This document shows positions 50,287 to 60,347 of a DNA stretch of 64,000 bases, in pieces. The notes below the pieces were generated by a model. That model did no database searches, was not told where the DNA came from, and saw only the letters and a program-made list of their open reading frames with translations. Where the stretch lies: contig NZ_MUHU01000002.1 in the NCBI RefSeq assembly GCF_002105195.1, forward strand, positions 372,001 through 436,000, given 5' to 3'. The stretch comes from Derxia lacustris (lineage in GTDB: Bacteria > Pseudomonadota > Gammaproteobacteria > Burkholderiales > Burkholderiaceae_E). Numbering within the stretch: position 1 is the stretch's first letter; each line of letters starts with the position of its first letter. The position numbers and the translations under genes are program-made.

Positions 50287-51231
50287 TCAGAGACCGATCG
50301 CCTTCTTCACGCCAGCCGCAGCCTCCGGCTTGCCGTCAAACGTCGTCACGCCATCCAGCCACTTGTCGAGCAGCGCCGGATTGGCCTTGATGTAGTCCTT
50401 GGCCACCTTCACCGGATCCTTCTTGTCCATGATCGGCGCCATCAGGCGGTTCTCGATGTCGGTCGTGAAGTGCAGGTTGTTGACCAGCCTGGCCACGTTG
50501 GGGCAGCGCGTGGCGTAGTCGCTCGGCAGCGCGGTGTAGACCTTGGCCTCGCCGTAGTTGGGGCCGAAGCTGTCGTCGCCGCCGCTGAGATAGACCATCT
50601 TGTGCTGCACGTTCATCGGATGCGGTTCCCAGCCCAGGAACACGATGGCCTTCTTGGCCTTCTCGGCGCGGCCCAGTTCCACCAGCATGCCGGCCTCGCT
50701 CGACTCGACCAGCTTGAAGTCCTTCAGACCGTACTGGTTGGTCTTGATCATGTTGGCGATGATCTGGTTGCCGTCGTTGCCCGGCTCGATGCCGTAGATC
50801 TTGCCGCCCAGCTCGTCCTTGAACCTGGCGATGTCCTGGAAGCTCTTGAGGCCGGCAGCCGCAAGGTACTCGGGCACGGCCAGCGTGTACTTGGCGCCGA
50901 CGAGGTTGGGCTCGTCGAGCACCTTGACCGAACCGTCCTTGACGAAGGGCTCGACGATCGGCGTCATCGACGGATTCCAGTAGCCGAGGAAGACGTCGAT
51001 CTGCTTCTTCTTGAGGCCGGCGAAGGTGATCGGCACCGACGCGATCTGCTTGCTCGGCTGATAGCCGATGCCGTCGAGGATGGCCATCGCCACGCCGGTG
51101 GTGGCGGTGATGTCGGTCCAGCCGACATCGGCAAAGCGCACCTTGCGACAGGCGGCGGGATCGGCGGCAAAGGCCGAGCTGGCGGTGACGGCGGCCAGCG
51201 CTGCGGCTGACACGAGCTTGCTGATTCTCAT
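50287..51231 (-). CDS. choX: Choline/betaine ABC transporter periplasmic binding protein ChoX-like
   Basis: The 314-residue protein has a signal peptide (MRISKLVSAAALAAVTASSAFA) and an OpuAC-like type-2 binding body: VRFADVGWTDITATTGVAMAIL, DVFLGYWNPSM with aromatic ligand residues, EPGNDGNQI and LGWEPHPMNVQHKMVYLSGGDD. This matches choline-specific ChoX/CbcX proteins, which bind quaternary ammonium in an aromatic box. It is on the same strand as the permease and ATPase genes but separated from them by the gbdR-like gene. Confidence 0.9.
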   Translation of the reverse strand: MRISKLVSAAALAAVTASSAFAADPAACRKVRFADVGWTDITATTGVAMAILDGIGYQPSKQIASVPITFAGLKKKQIDVFLGYWNPSMTPIVEPFVKDGSVKVLDEPNLVGAKYTLAVPEYLAAAGLKSFQDIARFKDELGGKIYGIEPGNDGNQIIANMIKTNQYGLKDFKLVESSEAGMLVELGRAEKAKKAIVFLGWEPHPMNVQHKMVYLSGGDDSFGPNYGEAKVYTALPSDYATRCPNVARLVNNLHFTTDIENRLMAPIMDKKDPVKVAKDYIKANPALLDKWLDGVTTFDGKPEAAAGVKKAIGL

Positions 51232-51412
51232 TGGGGGCAACTCCTGAAGGTCTGCGGCGTGAAGGGGCACGCAGCAATCTTGGAGGCGCCACCGGTGCGC
51301 GATCAGCCGAAATGCGACCCGCGCTTGGCGTGGAACGTCGCGGGCCGCCGGGCTGCGCCGGACGGCCGGCATGCCGGGCCGCGAGCGCAAGCGCCACGAA
51401 AGCCGGCGCCGG

Positions 51413-52687
51413 TCAGACGTGGCGCGCCTGCAGGTTGCGCTTGCCCGAGGCGGCGGCGGCATGCGCCGGCAAGGCGGCCCGCTCGGCCAGACGCGGCGCG
51501 CGCGGCTTGGCTTCGGGCGCGGCGGGCTCGGCCGGCAGCTCGCCATCGAGCGCCAGATCGTCGCTGCCGGCAGCGAGCGCATGACCGGGCTGGGCCAGCG
51601 TCTCGCGCACGTCGTCGATCTTCTTGCGCCGGCGCTCGGTGCTCGGCGCATAGCCGAAGCGGCAGCGGTAGCACTTGCTGAAATGGCAGGTGGATTGAAA
51701 GCCGCAGGCCACCGTGATGTCGGTGACGGTCATGTCGGTTTGCAGCAGCAGCTCGCGCGCGCGGCGCAGCCGCAGGTTGAGGTAGTACTGCGTGGGCGTG
51801 ACGCCCAGAAAGTGCTTGAACAGCCGCTGCAACTGGCGCTGCGACAGACCGGCCAGCCGCGCCACGTCCTCCAGCGACAGCGGCTCCTCGATGTTGGCCT
51901 CCATGAGCGCGGCCACCTCGACCAGCGATTTGCGGCTGTAGCCCACGCGCGCCACCATCGGCATGTGCTGCTGGTCGCGGCTGTCGCGCACCCGCTCCAG
52001 CACGAACTGCTCCGAGATCTGCGCGGCAATGGCGTCGCCGAAACGCGCGCCGATGAGGTGGATCATCAGGTCGAGCGGCGCGCTGCCGCCGGTGCAGGTG
52101 TAGCGGTCGGCATCGATGACGAACAGCTCGGTGGTGAAGCTCACGCGCGGGAATTCCTCCTGCAGCGCAGCGAGGTTTTCCCAGTGGATCGCGCAGCGGT
52201 GGCCGTTCATGAGGCCGGCGCGCACCAGCGCATAGGCGCCGGTACAGAGCGAGCCGAGCTTGACGCCGGCCGCGCCCAGGGTTTGCAGCAGAGAAAGATG
52301 CGCCGGCGTTACCGCTTCGCGTACATCGACGCCGCCGACGACGAAGGCCACGTCGGGCATGTCGCGCGGATCGAGCGGCGCGCAGGGCGACAGCGCGAGG
52401 CCGTTGCTGGCCGAGGCCGGCTGGCCGTCGGGCGTGATGATCGACCAGCGGTACAGAGTGCGCCGGCTCACGTAGTTGGCCATGCGCAGTGCCTCGATGG
52501 CGCTGCTGAACGCGATCATCGTGAAGCGCGGCAGCGTGACGAAGGCGACATGCACAGGCTTGCATGCACCAGCGTCGTCGGCCGCCGCACCGCCACGGCG
52601 CGGCTGCACCTCGGCCGGCGGGCGCGGACGGCCGTCGGAGGCGGACGAATGGAGACCATCTTCGGGCGCGACATTCTTGCTGGACAT
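51413..52687 (-). CDS. gbdR: GbdR-like AraC-family regulator of choline/glycine betaine catabolism
   Basis: The 424-residue protein starts MSSKNVAPEDG, preceded by an AGGA ribosome site; MPRGIR six codons earlier is an alternative. A GATase1/DJ-1-like domain (about residues 50-230, with GSLCTGAYALVRAGLMNG) is followed by AraC HTHs (LSLEDVARLAGLSQRQLQRLF and TVTDITVACGFQSTCHFSKCY). Length and order match GbdR, which activates betaine, dimethylglycine and sarcosine catabolism genes in Pseudomonas in response to betaine or dimethylglycine. The Ala/Pro-rich C-terminal tail (about 65 residues) is longer than usual. It lies between choW and choX. Confidence 0.85.
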   Translation of the reverse strand: MSSKNVAPEDGLHSSASDGRPRPPAEVQPRRGGAAADDAGACKPVHVAFVTLPRFTMIAFSSAIEALRMANYVSRRTLYRWSIITPDGQPASASNGLALSPCAPLDPRDMPDVAFVVGGVDVREAVTPAHLSLLQTLGAAGVKLGSLCTGAYALVRAGLMNGHRCAIHWENLAALQEEFPRVSFTTELFVIDADRYTCTGGSAPLDLMIHLIGARFGDAIAAQISEQFVLERVRDSRDQQHMPMVARVGYSRKSLVEVAALMEANIEEPLSLEDVARLAGLSQRQLQRLFKHFLGVTPTQYYLNLRLRRARELLLQTDMTVTDITVACGFQSTCHFSKCYRCRFGYAPSTERRRKKIDDVRETLAQPGHALAAGSDDLALDGELPAEPAAPEAKPRAPRLAERAALPAHAAAASGKRNLQARHV

Positions 52688-52854
52688 GCGGATTCCTCGT
52701 GGCATGACTGTCGACGCCGTGGCGGGCCTGCAAACCCGTGTGCGTCGGACTTGTAAGTCGAAAACAGGATGGTTCCGCTGGCAGCAAGAAGAGTGCCGGA
52801 TAGCCGCATTCGGAACGGATTTCGCCGCAGATGGCGGCAGCAGGCTGCAAATGC

Positions 52855-52886
52855 AAAAAAGGCCGCACGCGTTTTGGCGTGCAGCC
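52855..52886 (-). terminator. Intrinsic terminator after choW
   Basis: On the minus strand a 10-bp stem (GGCTGCACGC/GCGTGCGGCC, one T-G wobble, 6-nt loop CAAAAC) is followed by TTTTTT. It lies 46 bp after the choW stop and would end the choV-choW transcript, leaving gbdR with its own promoter in the remaining 168 bp. Confidence 0.85.
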
Positions 52887-52932
52887 AGATGCCCCTCGCG
52901 GGACAGGAGAAAAGACCGCGTCGGGCCCGGGC

Positions 52933-53859
52933 TCAGCCGGCGGTGCGCGGCGCCTCGGGCGCGGCCACCGGTGCCGAGCCGCGACCGCTGCCGAACACCC
53001 GCTTCATGCGCTCGCCGACCGTGGCGCGCTTGCCGCCACCGCCGCCAAAGCTTTCGGTGATGCGGTCGAGGATGATCGCCAGCAGCACCACGCTCAGGCC
53101 GCTTTCGTAGCCGAGGCCGATGTCGAGCCGCTGGATGCTGGCGAGCACTTCATTGCCCAGGCCGCCGGCGCCGACCATCGACGCGATGATGACCATCGAC
53201 AGCGCCATCATGATGGTCTGGTTCACGCCGGCCATGATCGACGGCAGCGCGTTGGGCAGCTGCACCTTGAAGAGCAGCTGGGTCGGCGTGCAGCCGAACG
53301 ACAGCCCCGCTTCCACCAGCTCATGGTCGACCTGACGGATGCCGAGCGCGGTCAGGCGCACCGCCGGCGGCATCGCGAACACCACCGTCGACAGCACGCC
53401 CGGCACGATGCCCAGACCGAACAGCATCGCCGCCGGAATCAGGTAGACGAAGGCCGGCATGGTCTGCATGAAGTCGAGCACCGGGCGGATCACCATCGCC
53501 ACATGCTTGCTCTTGGCCGAGGCGATGCCCACCGGCACGCCGAGCAGCAGGCTGATGACCGTCGCTGCAAGCGTTTGCGCCAGCGTCACCACGGTCTGTT
53601 CCCAGAGGCCCATGCCGTAGATCAGGAAGAAGCACGCGGCCGAGAAGCCGGCGAACAGCGCACCCACGCGCCACAGGCCGAGCACCGCGAACACGCCGGC
53701 CAGCAGCCAGACCGGCAGCCCGAGCATGCCGTCCTGCACCGCGACGGTGAAGGTCTCGATCACATGACCGGCCTGCTCGAACAGGCCGTCGTCATGGGCG
53801 AGGACGAACTGGGTCGCTTCGTTGACCCAGTCGCCGAGCGGAATGAAGGCATCAGCCAT
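52933..53859 (-). CDS. choW: Choline/betaine ABC transporter permease ChoW-like
   Basis: The 308-residue permease has six or more hydrophobic helices and the binding-protein-dependent motif GCTPTQLLFKVQLPNALPSI, followed by MVGAGGLGNEVLASIQRLDIG, as in ProW/OpuAB-type permeases. It begins MADAFIPLGDWVN and overlaps choV by 8 bp. Confidence 0.9.
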   Translation of the reverse strand: MADAFIPLGDWVNEATQFVLAHDDGLFEQAGHVIETFTVAVQDGMLGLPVWLLAGVFAVLGLWRVGALFAGFSAACFFLIYGMGLWEQTVVTLAQTLAATVISLLLGVPVGIASAKSKHVAMVIRPVLDFMQTMPAFVYLIPAAMLFGLGIVPGVLSTVVFAMPPAVRLTALGIRQVDHELVEAGLSFGCTPTQLLFKVQLPNALPSIMAGVNQTIMMALSMVIIASMVGAGGLGNEVLASIQRLDIGLGYESGLSVVLLAIILDRITESFGGGGGKRATVGERMKRVFGSGRGSAPVAAPEAPRTAG

Positions 53860-55063
53860 GGAGCGCCCCTCCCTTTGCCGCGAGCCGTCCGAGCACGGCG
53901 CGCTTGTTGATGGCGCCGCGATAGCGGCCGTCGTCGTCCACCACCGGCAGCGGACCGGCGCTGCGCATCAGTTGCGGAATGATCTGGTCGAGCCGGCAGC
54001 TGCCGCGCACCGGTTCCACATGCACCAGGCGGCGCGGCGCAATGCCGGCGCGCCAGCCGCGCAAGGTGGGCACGTCGAGCGCGCCGCTCACGCGACGGTC
54101 GCGGTCGAGCACGAAGCACCAGCCGCGCTCGTCCGAGAACAGTTCGGCGAGCAGGCCGTCGGCGTCGAAGTCGAGGCTGTCGTCCTGGCGCGTGAGCACC
54201 GGCACCGCGTCGGCCTGGAGCAGGTCGGCGGCGGTGAGGTAGCGCGAGGTATCGAAGCCGTCGAAGAAGGCGCGCACGTAGTCGTTGGCCGGGCTTTCGA
54301 TGATCTGGCGCGGCTCGCCGAGCTGGATCAGCCGGCCGCCTTCCATGATCGCGATGCGGTTGCCGATGCGGAACGCCTCCTCGATGTCGTGCGACACGAA
54401 GACGATGGTGCGCTTGTGCACCGCCTGCAATTGCAGCAGCACGTCCTGCATCTCGCGGCGCTTGAGCGGGTCGAGCGCCGAGAAGGCCTCGTCCATGATC
54501 ATCAGCGACGGGTTCACGGCCAGCGCCCGCGCCAGACCCACGCGCTGGCGCATGCCGCCCGACAGCTCATGCGGATGCTTGCGGGCGAAGGGCTTGAGGC
54601 CGACCTGCTCCAGCACTTCCATCGCGGCGCGCTCGCGCTCCTTGCGACCGACGCCGGCCACTTCCAGCCCGAAGGCCGCGTTGTCGAGCACGGTGCGGTT
54701 GGGCAGCAGCGCAAAGCTCTGGAACACCATGCTCATGTCGCGCCGGCGCAGGTCGCGCAGCTTGCCGGGCGCGAGGCCGACCACGTCCTGACCGTCGATC
54801 AGCACGCGGCCGTCGGTCGGTTCGACCAGCCGGTTGATGAGGCGGATGAGGGTCGACTTGCCCGAGCCCGACAGGCCCATCAGCACGAAGATTTCGCCTT
54901 CGCGCACGGTAAAGCTCACGTCGCAGACGCCGACCGTCACGCCGTGCTCGGCCATCAGCCTTTCCTTGCTCCAGCCGGCTTTCATGAGCGCCAGCCAGCG
55001 CTCGGGCTGCTCGCCGAAGATCTTGGTCAGACCCTCGACGACGATCTTGTCCTTCGCCATCAT
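53852..55063 (-). CDS. choV: Choline/betaine ABC transporter ATP-binding protein ChoV-like
   Basis: The 403-residue ATPase has Walker A GLSGSGKSTLIRL, signature ELSGGMRQRVGLARAL and Walker B LMIMDEAFSALDP. The C-terminal part (about 275-400, with FDTSRYLTAADLLQ and GPLPVVDDDGRYRGAINKRAVL) resembles the CBS region that senses ionic strength in ProV/OpuA-type systems. The start is ambiguous between adjacent ATGs at 55063 and 55060. It is divergent from the porin-betBA genes. Confidence 0.9.
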   Translation of the reverse strand: MMAKDKIVVEGLTKIFGEQPERWLALMKAGWSKERLMAEHGVTVGVCDVSFTVREGEIFVLMGLSGSGKSTLIRLINRLVEPTDGRVLIDGQDVVGLAPGKLRDLRRRDMSMVFQSFALLPNRTVLDNAAFGLEVAGVGRKERERAAMEVLEQVGLKPFARKHPHELSGGMRQRVGLARALAVNPSLMIMDEAFSALDPLKRREMQDVLLQLQAVHKRTIVFVSHDIEEAFRIGNRIAIMEGGRLIQLGEPRQIIESPANDYVRAFFDGFDTSRYLTAADLLQADAVPVLTRQDDSLDFDADGLLAELFSDERGWCFVLDRDRRVSGALDVPTLRGWRAGIAPRRLVHVEPVRGSCRLDQIIPQLMRSAGPLPVVDDDGRYRGAINKRAVLGRLAAKGGALHG

Positions 55064-55348
55064 CGCGCCCCCCGGCGACATCGCGCGCCGCTGAATTTGT
55101 GGGTTGTTTTCACGCTTGAACTCCCGGTGATGGGACCGAACGATAAGCGGCGCCCCGATGGCGTTCCGGTCGCCAAACGACACGCGGTTGCCTGTGAACG
55201 ACAGCCGCCCGTCGCTGTCGGGAAAGCGATTGTTCCGGTCGCTTCCATGCACGGTGACTTGCCGGGCCGCCTCGAATAATCCCCTTGCCGAAAGCCCGCC
55301 GGCGCGCTTGCGGGCCCTAGAAAACTCCGTTCTCCAGGGGAAGTCGTC

Positions 55349-56173
55349 GTGAACTCCAAGAAACAACTCGCCGCACTCGCCTTCGTTGCCGCTGGCGGCT
55401 GCCTTGCCGCTCATGCCGAGGAAGCGCCGGCCGAAGCGCCCGTCGCCGAGGCGCCCGCGCTCACCACCAACGTCACGCTCGCGTCGCAGTACGTGTCGCG
55501 CGGCTTTCGCCAGACCTGGGGCAAGCCGGCGCTGCAGGGCGGCATCGACTATGCGCTGGGCAACGGCTTCAGCATCGGCAGCTGGATGTCGAGCGTGAGC
55601 AACCGGTTCATCGAGGACGGGTCGGTCGAATGGGATCTGTACGGCGGCTGGACCGGCGCGCTCGACGACATCACCTACGGCGCGCAGCTCTACTACTACG
55701 TCTATCCGGGCGCCAAGCTCAAGTTCGCCGACGCCAGCTACAACTACGGCGAGTTCGTGCCGCAGGCGAGCTGGAAGTGGTTCAGCGCCAAGTACTGGCT
55801 GACCTACACCAAGGACTACTTCGGCTACAACAGCCGCTCGCTGCTCGCCGACGGCGACAAGCACAGCCGCTGGTCCGGCTACCTCGACCTCAACGCCACC
55901 GTCGACCTCGGCGAGGGCTTTGGCGCCACGGCCCACTTCGGCCAGCAGCGCGTCAGCAACTTCAAGGACGCGGGCTGGAAGGACGGCAAGATCGCCGTCA
56001 CCAAGGCGCTCGACGGCGGCTGGCTGCTGAGCGCGGCGGTCACGCGCGGCTGGGGCAACAAGAGCGGCTACTACGACAAGTACACGACCGGCGCGACCAA
56101 CTCGGCCGGCTTCGTCGAGACGTCGAATCCGATCAAGAGCACCTTCTTCGTCAGCGCCACGCGCACTTTCTGA
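55349..56173 (+). CDS. TorF-family outer-membrane porin-like protein
   Basis: A GTG start with AGGGGAAG upstream gives a 274-residue protein. It has a signal peptide (QLAALAFVAAGGCLAAHA) and then NVTLASQYVSRGFRQTWGKPALQGG, the TorF/TIGR02001 signature. The body is aromatic-rich with alternating strands and ends in F, as in outer-membrane beta-barrels. It lies 13 bp upstream of betB, which suggests a role in uptake of choline or betaine across the outer membrane (inference). Confidence 0.82.
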   Translation: MNSKKQLAALAFVAAGGCLAAHAEEAPAEAPVAEAPALTTNVTLASQYVSRGFRQTWGKPALQGGIDYALGNGFSIGSWMSSVSNRFIEDGSVEWDLYGGWTGALDDITYGAQLYYYVYPGAKLKFADASYNYGEFVPQASWKWFSAKYWLTYTKDYFGYNSRSLLADGDKHSRWSGYLDLNATVDLGEGFGATAHFGQQRVSNFKDAGWKDGKIAVTKALDGGWLLSAAVTRGWGNKSGYYDKYTTGATNSAGFVETSNPIKSTFFVSATRTF

Positions 56174-56186
56174 ACGGGACATCGAC

Positions 56187-57644
56187 GTGCAGCGACTCCT
56201 CAACTACATCGGCGGCGGCTATCGCGCATCGGCCTCGGGCGAATGCTTCGAGAAGCTCAATCCGGCGACCGGCGCGCCGCTGTGCCAGGTTGAGCTGGCG
56301 CTGGAACCCGAGGTGGAAGCCGCCATCGCCGCTGCCCGCGAGGGGCAGCGCGAATGGGCGGCGCTCACCGGCGCCGAGCGCGGCCGCGTGCTGATGCGCG
56401 CGGTCGCCCTGCTGCGCGCGCGCAACGACGAACTGGCCCGGCTCGAAGTGCTCGACACCGGCAAGCCGCTGCAGGAAGCCATCGCGGTCGATGTGGCGAG
56501 CGGTGCCGACTGCCTCGAATACTTCGCCGGCATGGCCGCGACGCTGCACGGCGACCAGTACCCGCTGCGCAATGCCTTCGCCTACACGCGGCGCGAGCCG
56601 CTCGGCATCTGCGTGGGCATCGGCGCGTGGAACTATCCGATCCAGATCGCGCTGTGGAAGAGCGCGCCGGCGCTCGCCTGCGGCAACGCGATGATCTTCA
56701 AGCCGAGCGAACTCACGCCCAACACGGCGGCCAAGCTGGCAGAGATTTATTCCGAGGCCGGCGTGCCGGCCGGCGTGTTCCAGGTGTTGCAGGGCGACGG
56801 CCGCACTGGTCGCCTGCTCAGCGCGCACCCGGAGGTGGCCAAGATTTCCGTGACCGGCTCGGTGCCGACCGGCAAGCGCGTGATGGCCGCCGCCGCCGAG
56901 ACGCTCAAGCGCGTGACGATGGAACTCGGCGGCAAGTCGGCGCTGGTGGTGTTCGACGATGCCGACATCGAGCAGGCCGTGACCGGCGCGCTGCTGGCCA
57001 ACTTCTATACCCAGGGCGAGATCTGCACCAACGGCACACGCGTGTTCGTGCACGAGGCGGTGTACGACGCCTTCGTGGCGCGCGTGGTCGAGCGCGCCGG
57101 CAAGCTCAGGCTCGGCGATCCGCTCGACATGGGCACGCAGGTCGGCGCGCTGATCTCGCGCGCGCATGCCGACAAGGTGCTCGGCTACATCGCCAGCGGC
57201 AAGGCCGAGGGCGCGCGCTGCGTACTCGGCGGCAGCGCGCCGGCCGATGCGGCGCTCGCCGCCGGCAACTACGTGCTGCCCACAGTCTTCGCCGACTGCA
57301 CCGACGACATGACCATCGTGCGCGAGGAAATCTTCGGCCCGGTGATGTCGGTGCTCAGGTTCACCGACGAGGACGAGGTGGTGGCGCGCGCCAACGGCAC
57401 CCGCTTCGGTCTCGCGGCCGGCGTGTTCACGCGCGATCTGGCGCGCGGCCATCGCATGGCCGGCCGGCTGGAAGCCGGCGTGTGCTGGATCAACAACTAC
57501 AACATCACGCCGATCGAGATGCCTTTCGGCGGCATGAAGGAATCGGGCATCGGCTCGGAAAACAGCCATGCCGCCATCGAGCACTACACGCGGCTCAAGA
57601 GCGTGTACGTGGAGCTGGGCGCGATCGCCGATCCCTACGCCTGA
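56187..57644 (+). CDS. betB: Betaine-aldehyde dehydrogenase
   Basis: A GTG start gives a 485-residue aldehyde dehydrogenase. It has IGAWNYPIQIALWKSAPALA, the MELGGKSALVV catalytic Glu region, the catalytic Cys in TQGEICTNGTRVFV (near residue 285) and EEIFGPVMSVL. The TQGEICTNGTRVFV context is characteristic of BetB. It oxidises betaine aldehyde to glycine betaine with NAD(P)+. It is followed by betA after 63 bp. Confidence 0.95.
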   Translation: MQRLLNYIGGGYRASASGECFEKLNPATGAPLCQVELALEPEVEAAIAAAREGQREWAALTGAERGRVLMRAVALLRARNDELARLEVLDTGKPLQEAIAVDVASGADCLEYFAGMAATLHGDQYPLRNAFAYTRREPLGICVGIGAWNYPIQIALWKSAPALACGNAMIFKPSELTPNTAAKLAEIYSEAGVPAGVFQVLQGDGRTGRLLSAHPEVAKISVTGSVPTGKRVMAAAAETLKRVTMELGGKSALVVFDDADIEQAVTGALLANFYTQGEICTNGTRVFVHEAVYDAFVARVVERAGKLRLGDPLDMGTQVGALISRAHADKVLGYIASGKAEGARCVLGGSAPADAALAAGNYVLPTVFADCTDDMTIVREEIFGPVMSVLRFTDEDEVVARANGTRFGLAAGVFTRDLARGHRMAGRLEAGVCWINNYNITPIEMPFGGMKESGIGSENSHAAIEHYTRLKSVYVELGAIADPYA

Positions 57645-57707
57645 CCAGACCAATAACAAGTACGCCCGCTGCCTCTTTTCGCGCCTGCCTTCGACGGCGC
57701 CACCGCC

Positions 57708-59378
57708 ATGACCCAAGAAGCCTTTGACTACATCATCGTCGGCGCCGGCTCGGCCGGCTGCGTGCTCGCCAACCGGCTGACGGAAGACGCCGACGTGCGC
57801 GTGCTGGTGCTCGAAGCCGGCCCGGGCGACGCCAGCATCTTCATCCACATGCCGTCGGCGTTTGCCTACCCGCTCGCCAACGACAAGTACAACTGGTTCT
57901 ACGACACCGAGCCCGAACCCGGCATGAACAACCGCCGGCTGCACTGCCCGCGCGGCCGGGTCATCGGCGGCTCGTCGTCGATCAACGGCATGGTCTACAT
58001 CCGCGGCCATGCCTTCGACTACGACGGCTGGGCCAAGGACCCGGCGCTGGCCGACTGGTCCTATGCCAACGTGCTGCCCTACTTCCGCAAGAGCGAGACG
58101 CGCGAGAAGGGTGGCGACGCCTATCGCGGCGACAGCGGCCCGCTCCGTGTGACCACCGGCGCCTGCACCAATCCGCTCTACACCGCCTTCATCGAGGCGG
58201 GCCGGCAGGCGGGTTACCCGGTCACGCCCGACATGAACGGCCAGCAGCAGGAAGGCCTCGGCGTGATGGACATGACGGTCTACAAGGGCCGGCGCCAGAG
58301 CGCGGCCGTGGCCTATCTCAAGCCGGCGATGAAGCGGCCCAACCTCGTGGTGCGCTCGCGCTGCCTGGTCACGCGCGTGCTGTTCGACCATGACGGTCGC
58401 GGCAAGCGCGCCATCGGCATCGAGTACGCCCACGGCGGCCGGCGCCATGCGGTGACGGCGAAGCGCGAAGTGATCCTGAGCGGCGGCGCGATCAACTCGC
58501 CGCAGGTGCTGATGCTGTCGGGCATCGGCCCGGCCGATGCGCTGCGCAAGCTCGGCATCCAGGTAGTCCACGACGCGCCGGGCGTGGGCCAGAACCTGCA
58601 GGACCACATGGAGTGCTATGTGCAGGTGGCCTGCAAGCAGCCGATCACGCTGTACAGCGCGCAAAGCCTGCTCGCCAAGGCGAAGATCGGCGCGCAATGG
58701 CTGCTCGACGGCTCGGGCCTGGGCGGCACCAATCACTTCGAGAGCGGCGGCTTCATCCGCAGCGAGCCGGGCGTGCTGCATCCCGACCTGCAATACCACT
58801 TCCTGCCGATGGCGATCAGCTACGACGGCAGCGCCAGCGCCACCGAGCACGGCTATCAGGCCCACATCGGCCCGATGCGCCCGACCAGTCGCGGCAGCAT
58901 CACGCTCAAGTCGGCCGACCCGAAGATGCATCCGCGCATCATCTTCAACTACATGACGACCGAGCAGGACCGGCGCGAGATCCGCAACGGCATCAAGCTC
59001 ACGCGCGAGATCTTCGCGCAGGCTGCGTTCGCGCCCTTCCGTGGGCCGGAGCTGGCGCCGGGCCCGGGCAGGACCAGCGACGCCGACATCGACGCCTTCG
59101 TGCGCGAGAAGGCCGAGAGCGCCTATCACCCGTCGTGCAGCTGCAAGATGGGCAGCGACGACATGGCGGTGGTCGACGGTCAGGGCCGGGTGCACGGCGT
59201 GCAGGGCCTGCGCGTGGTCGATGCGTCGATCATGCCGGCGGTGGTCAGCGGCAATCTCAACGTGCCGACGATCATGATGGCCGAGAAGCTGGCCGACGCG
59301 ATCCGTGGCCGCAAGGCGCTGCCGGCGTCGAACGCGCCGGTCTGGGTCAATCCCGACTGGCAGACCGCGCAGCGCTGA
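57708..59378 (+). CDS. betA: Choline dehydrogenase
   Basis: This 556-residue GMC-family flavoprotein has [56 protein letters not shown] and a C-terminal active-site [10 protein letters not shown]. It matches BetA in length and motifs and oxidises choline to betaine aldehyde, passing electrons to the membrane. No betI gene lies beside betBA in this window. Confidence 0.95.
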   Translation: MTQEAFDYIIVGAGSAGCVLANRLTEDADVRVLVLEAGPGDASIFIHMPSAFAYPLANDKYNWFYDTEPEPGMNNRRLHCPRGRVIGGSSSINGMVYIRGHAFDYDGWAKDPALADWSYANVLPYFRKSETREKGGDAYRGDSGPLRVTTGACTNPLYTAFIEAGRQAGYPVTPDMNGQQQEGLGVMDMTVYKGRRQSAAVAYLKPAMKRPNLVVRSRCLVTRVLFDHDGRGKRAIGIEYAHGGRRHAVTAKREVILSGGAINSPQVLMLSGIGPADALRKLGIQVVHDAPGVGQNLQDHMECYVQVACKQPITLYSAQSLLAKAKIGAQWLLDGSGLGGTNHFESGGFIRSEPGVLHPDLQYHFLPMAISYDGSASATEHGYQAHIGPMRPTSRGSITLKSADPKMHPRIIFNYMTTEQDRREIRNGIKLTREIFAQAAFAPFRGPELAPGPGRTSDADIDAFVREKAESAYHPSCSCKMGSDDMAVVDGQGRVHGVQGLRVVDASIMPAVVSGNLNVPTIMMAEKLADAIRGRKALPASNAPVWVNPDWQTAQR

Positions 59379-59468
59379 GGCTTCTCCCTGCGGCGGCATG
59401 GGGCGGGCGCGGTGCCGTCATGCGCATGCGCTACCCTGCCCTGCCTTCAACGCTGCGCGGAGACCGCC

Positions 59469-60317
59469 ATGCAACTTCTCACCCCGGCAGGCGATCAGGC
59501 CATCGCCGACCTCGCGCGGCGCTACGGCGTCAGCACCGATGCGGTCCGTACCCTGCTCGACGCCGTCTCGGCCGGCAACGGCGGCATGGCCCAGTTCTAT
59601 CACTCCGAACTGGGCGGCAACGGCCAGTGGATGCGCGGCGGCATGACCATGGTCGGCGACATGTTCAACAGCGGCCTGCAATCGACCGTGAGCGGGCTGT
59701 GCTCGGAACTGTCCTCGCTGCTGGCCTCGACGCAGGTGTACGCACCGCTGCCGCAGGGCTCGTCGAACAACGGCGGCTTCATGAGCATGAACAGCGGCAA
59801 CAACTGGTGGCCGGCCGATCTGGGCAGCCCGAGTTCGAGCGGCGGCCAGAACGATGCGCGCTATGCGGTGTTCCCGGGCACGCGCCGGCTGGCGGTGTCG
59901 CGCAACGGGCAGGTCACGGTCTACGACACGCTCGACCACAACATCGGCGGCGTGCAGCAGCAACAGGGCGGCTGGCCGGGCTCGGTCACGTTCAACAGCC
60001 AGTACGGCAGCTTTGGCGTGGACAGCCTGCCGATCGTCGGCGGCCTGCCCGACAGTTCGGCGGCACCGGCCACCAGCCAGCCGCAATCGCCGCCGCCGGC
60101 GCAAGCGTGGAATGCCGAGCCGGCGCCGGCCTGGAACGCGCCCGCGCCGGCCTGGCAGGCACCGGCACCCGCCTGGGCGCCGCCCCCGGCGACCGACAAC
60201 GGCGCCCAGACCGACATCCTGGCGACCATCGAGCGCATGGCCGAGCTGCATCGCAAGGGCATCCTGTCCGACGCGGAATTCGCGGCCAAGAAGTCGGAGC
60301 TGCTGTCGCGGCTGTGA
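59469..60317 (+). CDS. SHOCT-domain protein of unknown function
   Basis: The 282-residue protein starts MQLLTPAGDQAIADLARRYG. The N-terminus (about 1-75) has an HTH-like IADLARRYGVSTDAVRTLLD and a Gly-rich GGMAQFYHSELGGNGQWM segment. The middle is Ser/Gly/Asn-rich. Residues about 205-240 contain imperfect PAPAW repeats. The C-terminus is a SHOCT domain (ERMAELHRKGILSDAEFAAKKSELL), an oligomerisation or membrane-targeting motif. No signal peptide is evident. Function unknown; convergent with the GT41 gene. Confidence 0.65.
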   Translation: MQLLTPAGDQAIADLARRYGVSTDAVRTLLDAVSAGNGGMAQFYHSELGGNGQWMRGGMTMVGDMFNSGLQSTVSGLCSELSSLLASTQVYAPLPQGSSNNGGFMSMNSGNNWWPADLGSPSSSGGQNDARYAVFPGTRRLAVSRNGQVTVYDTLDHNIGGVQQQQGGWPGSVTFNSQYGSFGVDSLPIVGGLPDSSAAPATSQPQSPPPAQAWNAEPAPAWNAPAPAWQAPAPAWAPPPATDNGAQTDILATIERMAELHRKGILSDAEFAAKKSELLSRL

Positions 60318-60347
60318 TCGCGGCGCAATGACGCCGCGCCGCGCCGG

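Noticed and set aside
56151-59399. A 1082-residue open frame on the minus strand opposite betB and betA
   Set aside because: It is the antisense shadow of two certain genes. Long antisense frames are common at this GC content, and the product is a His/Arg/Ala-rich sequence without domains.
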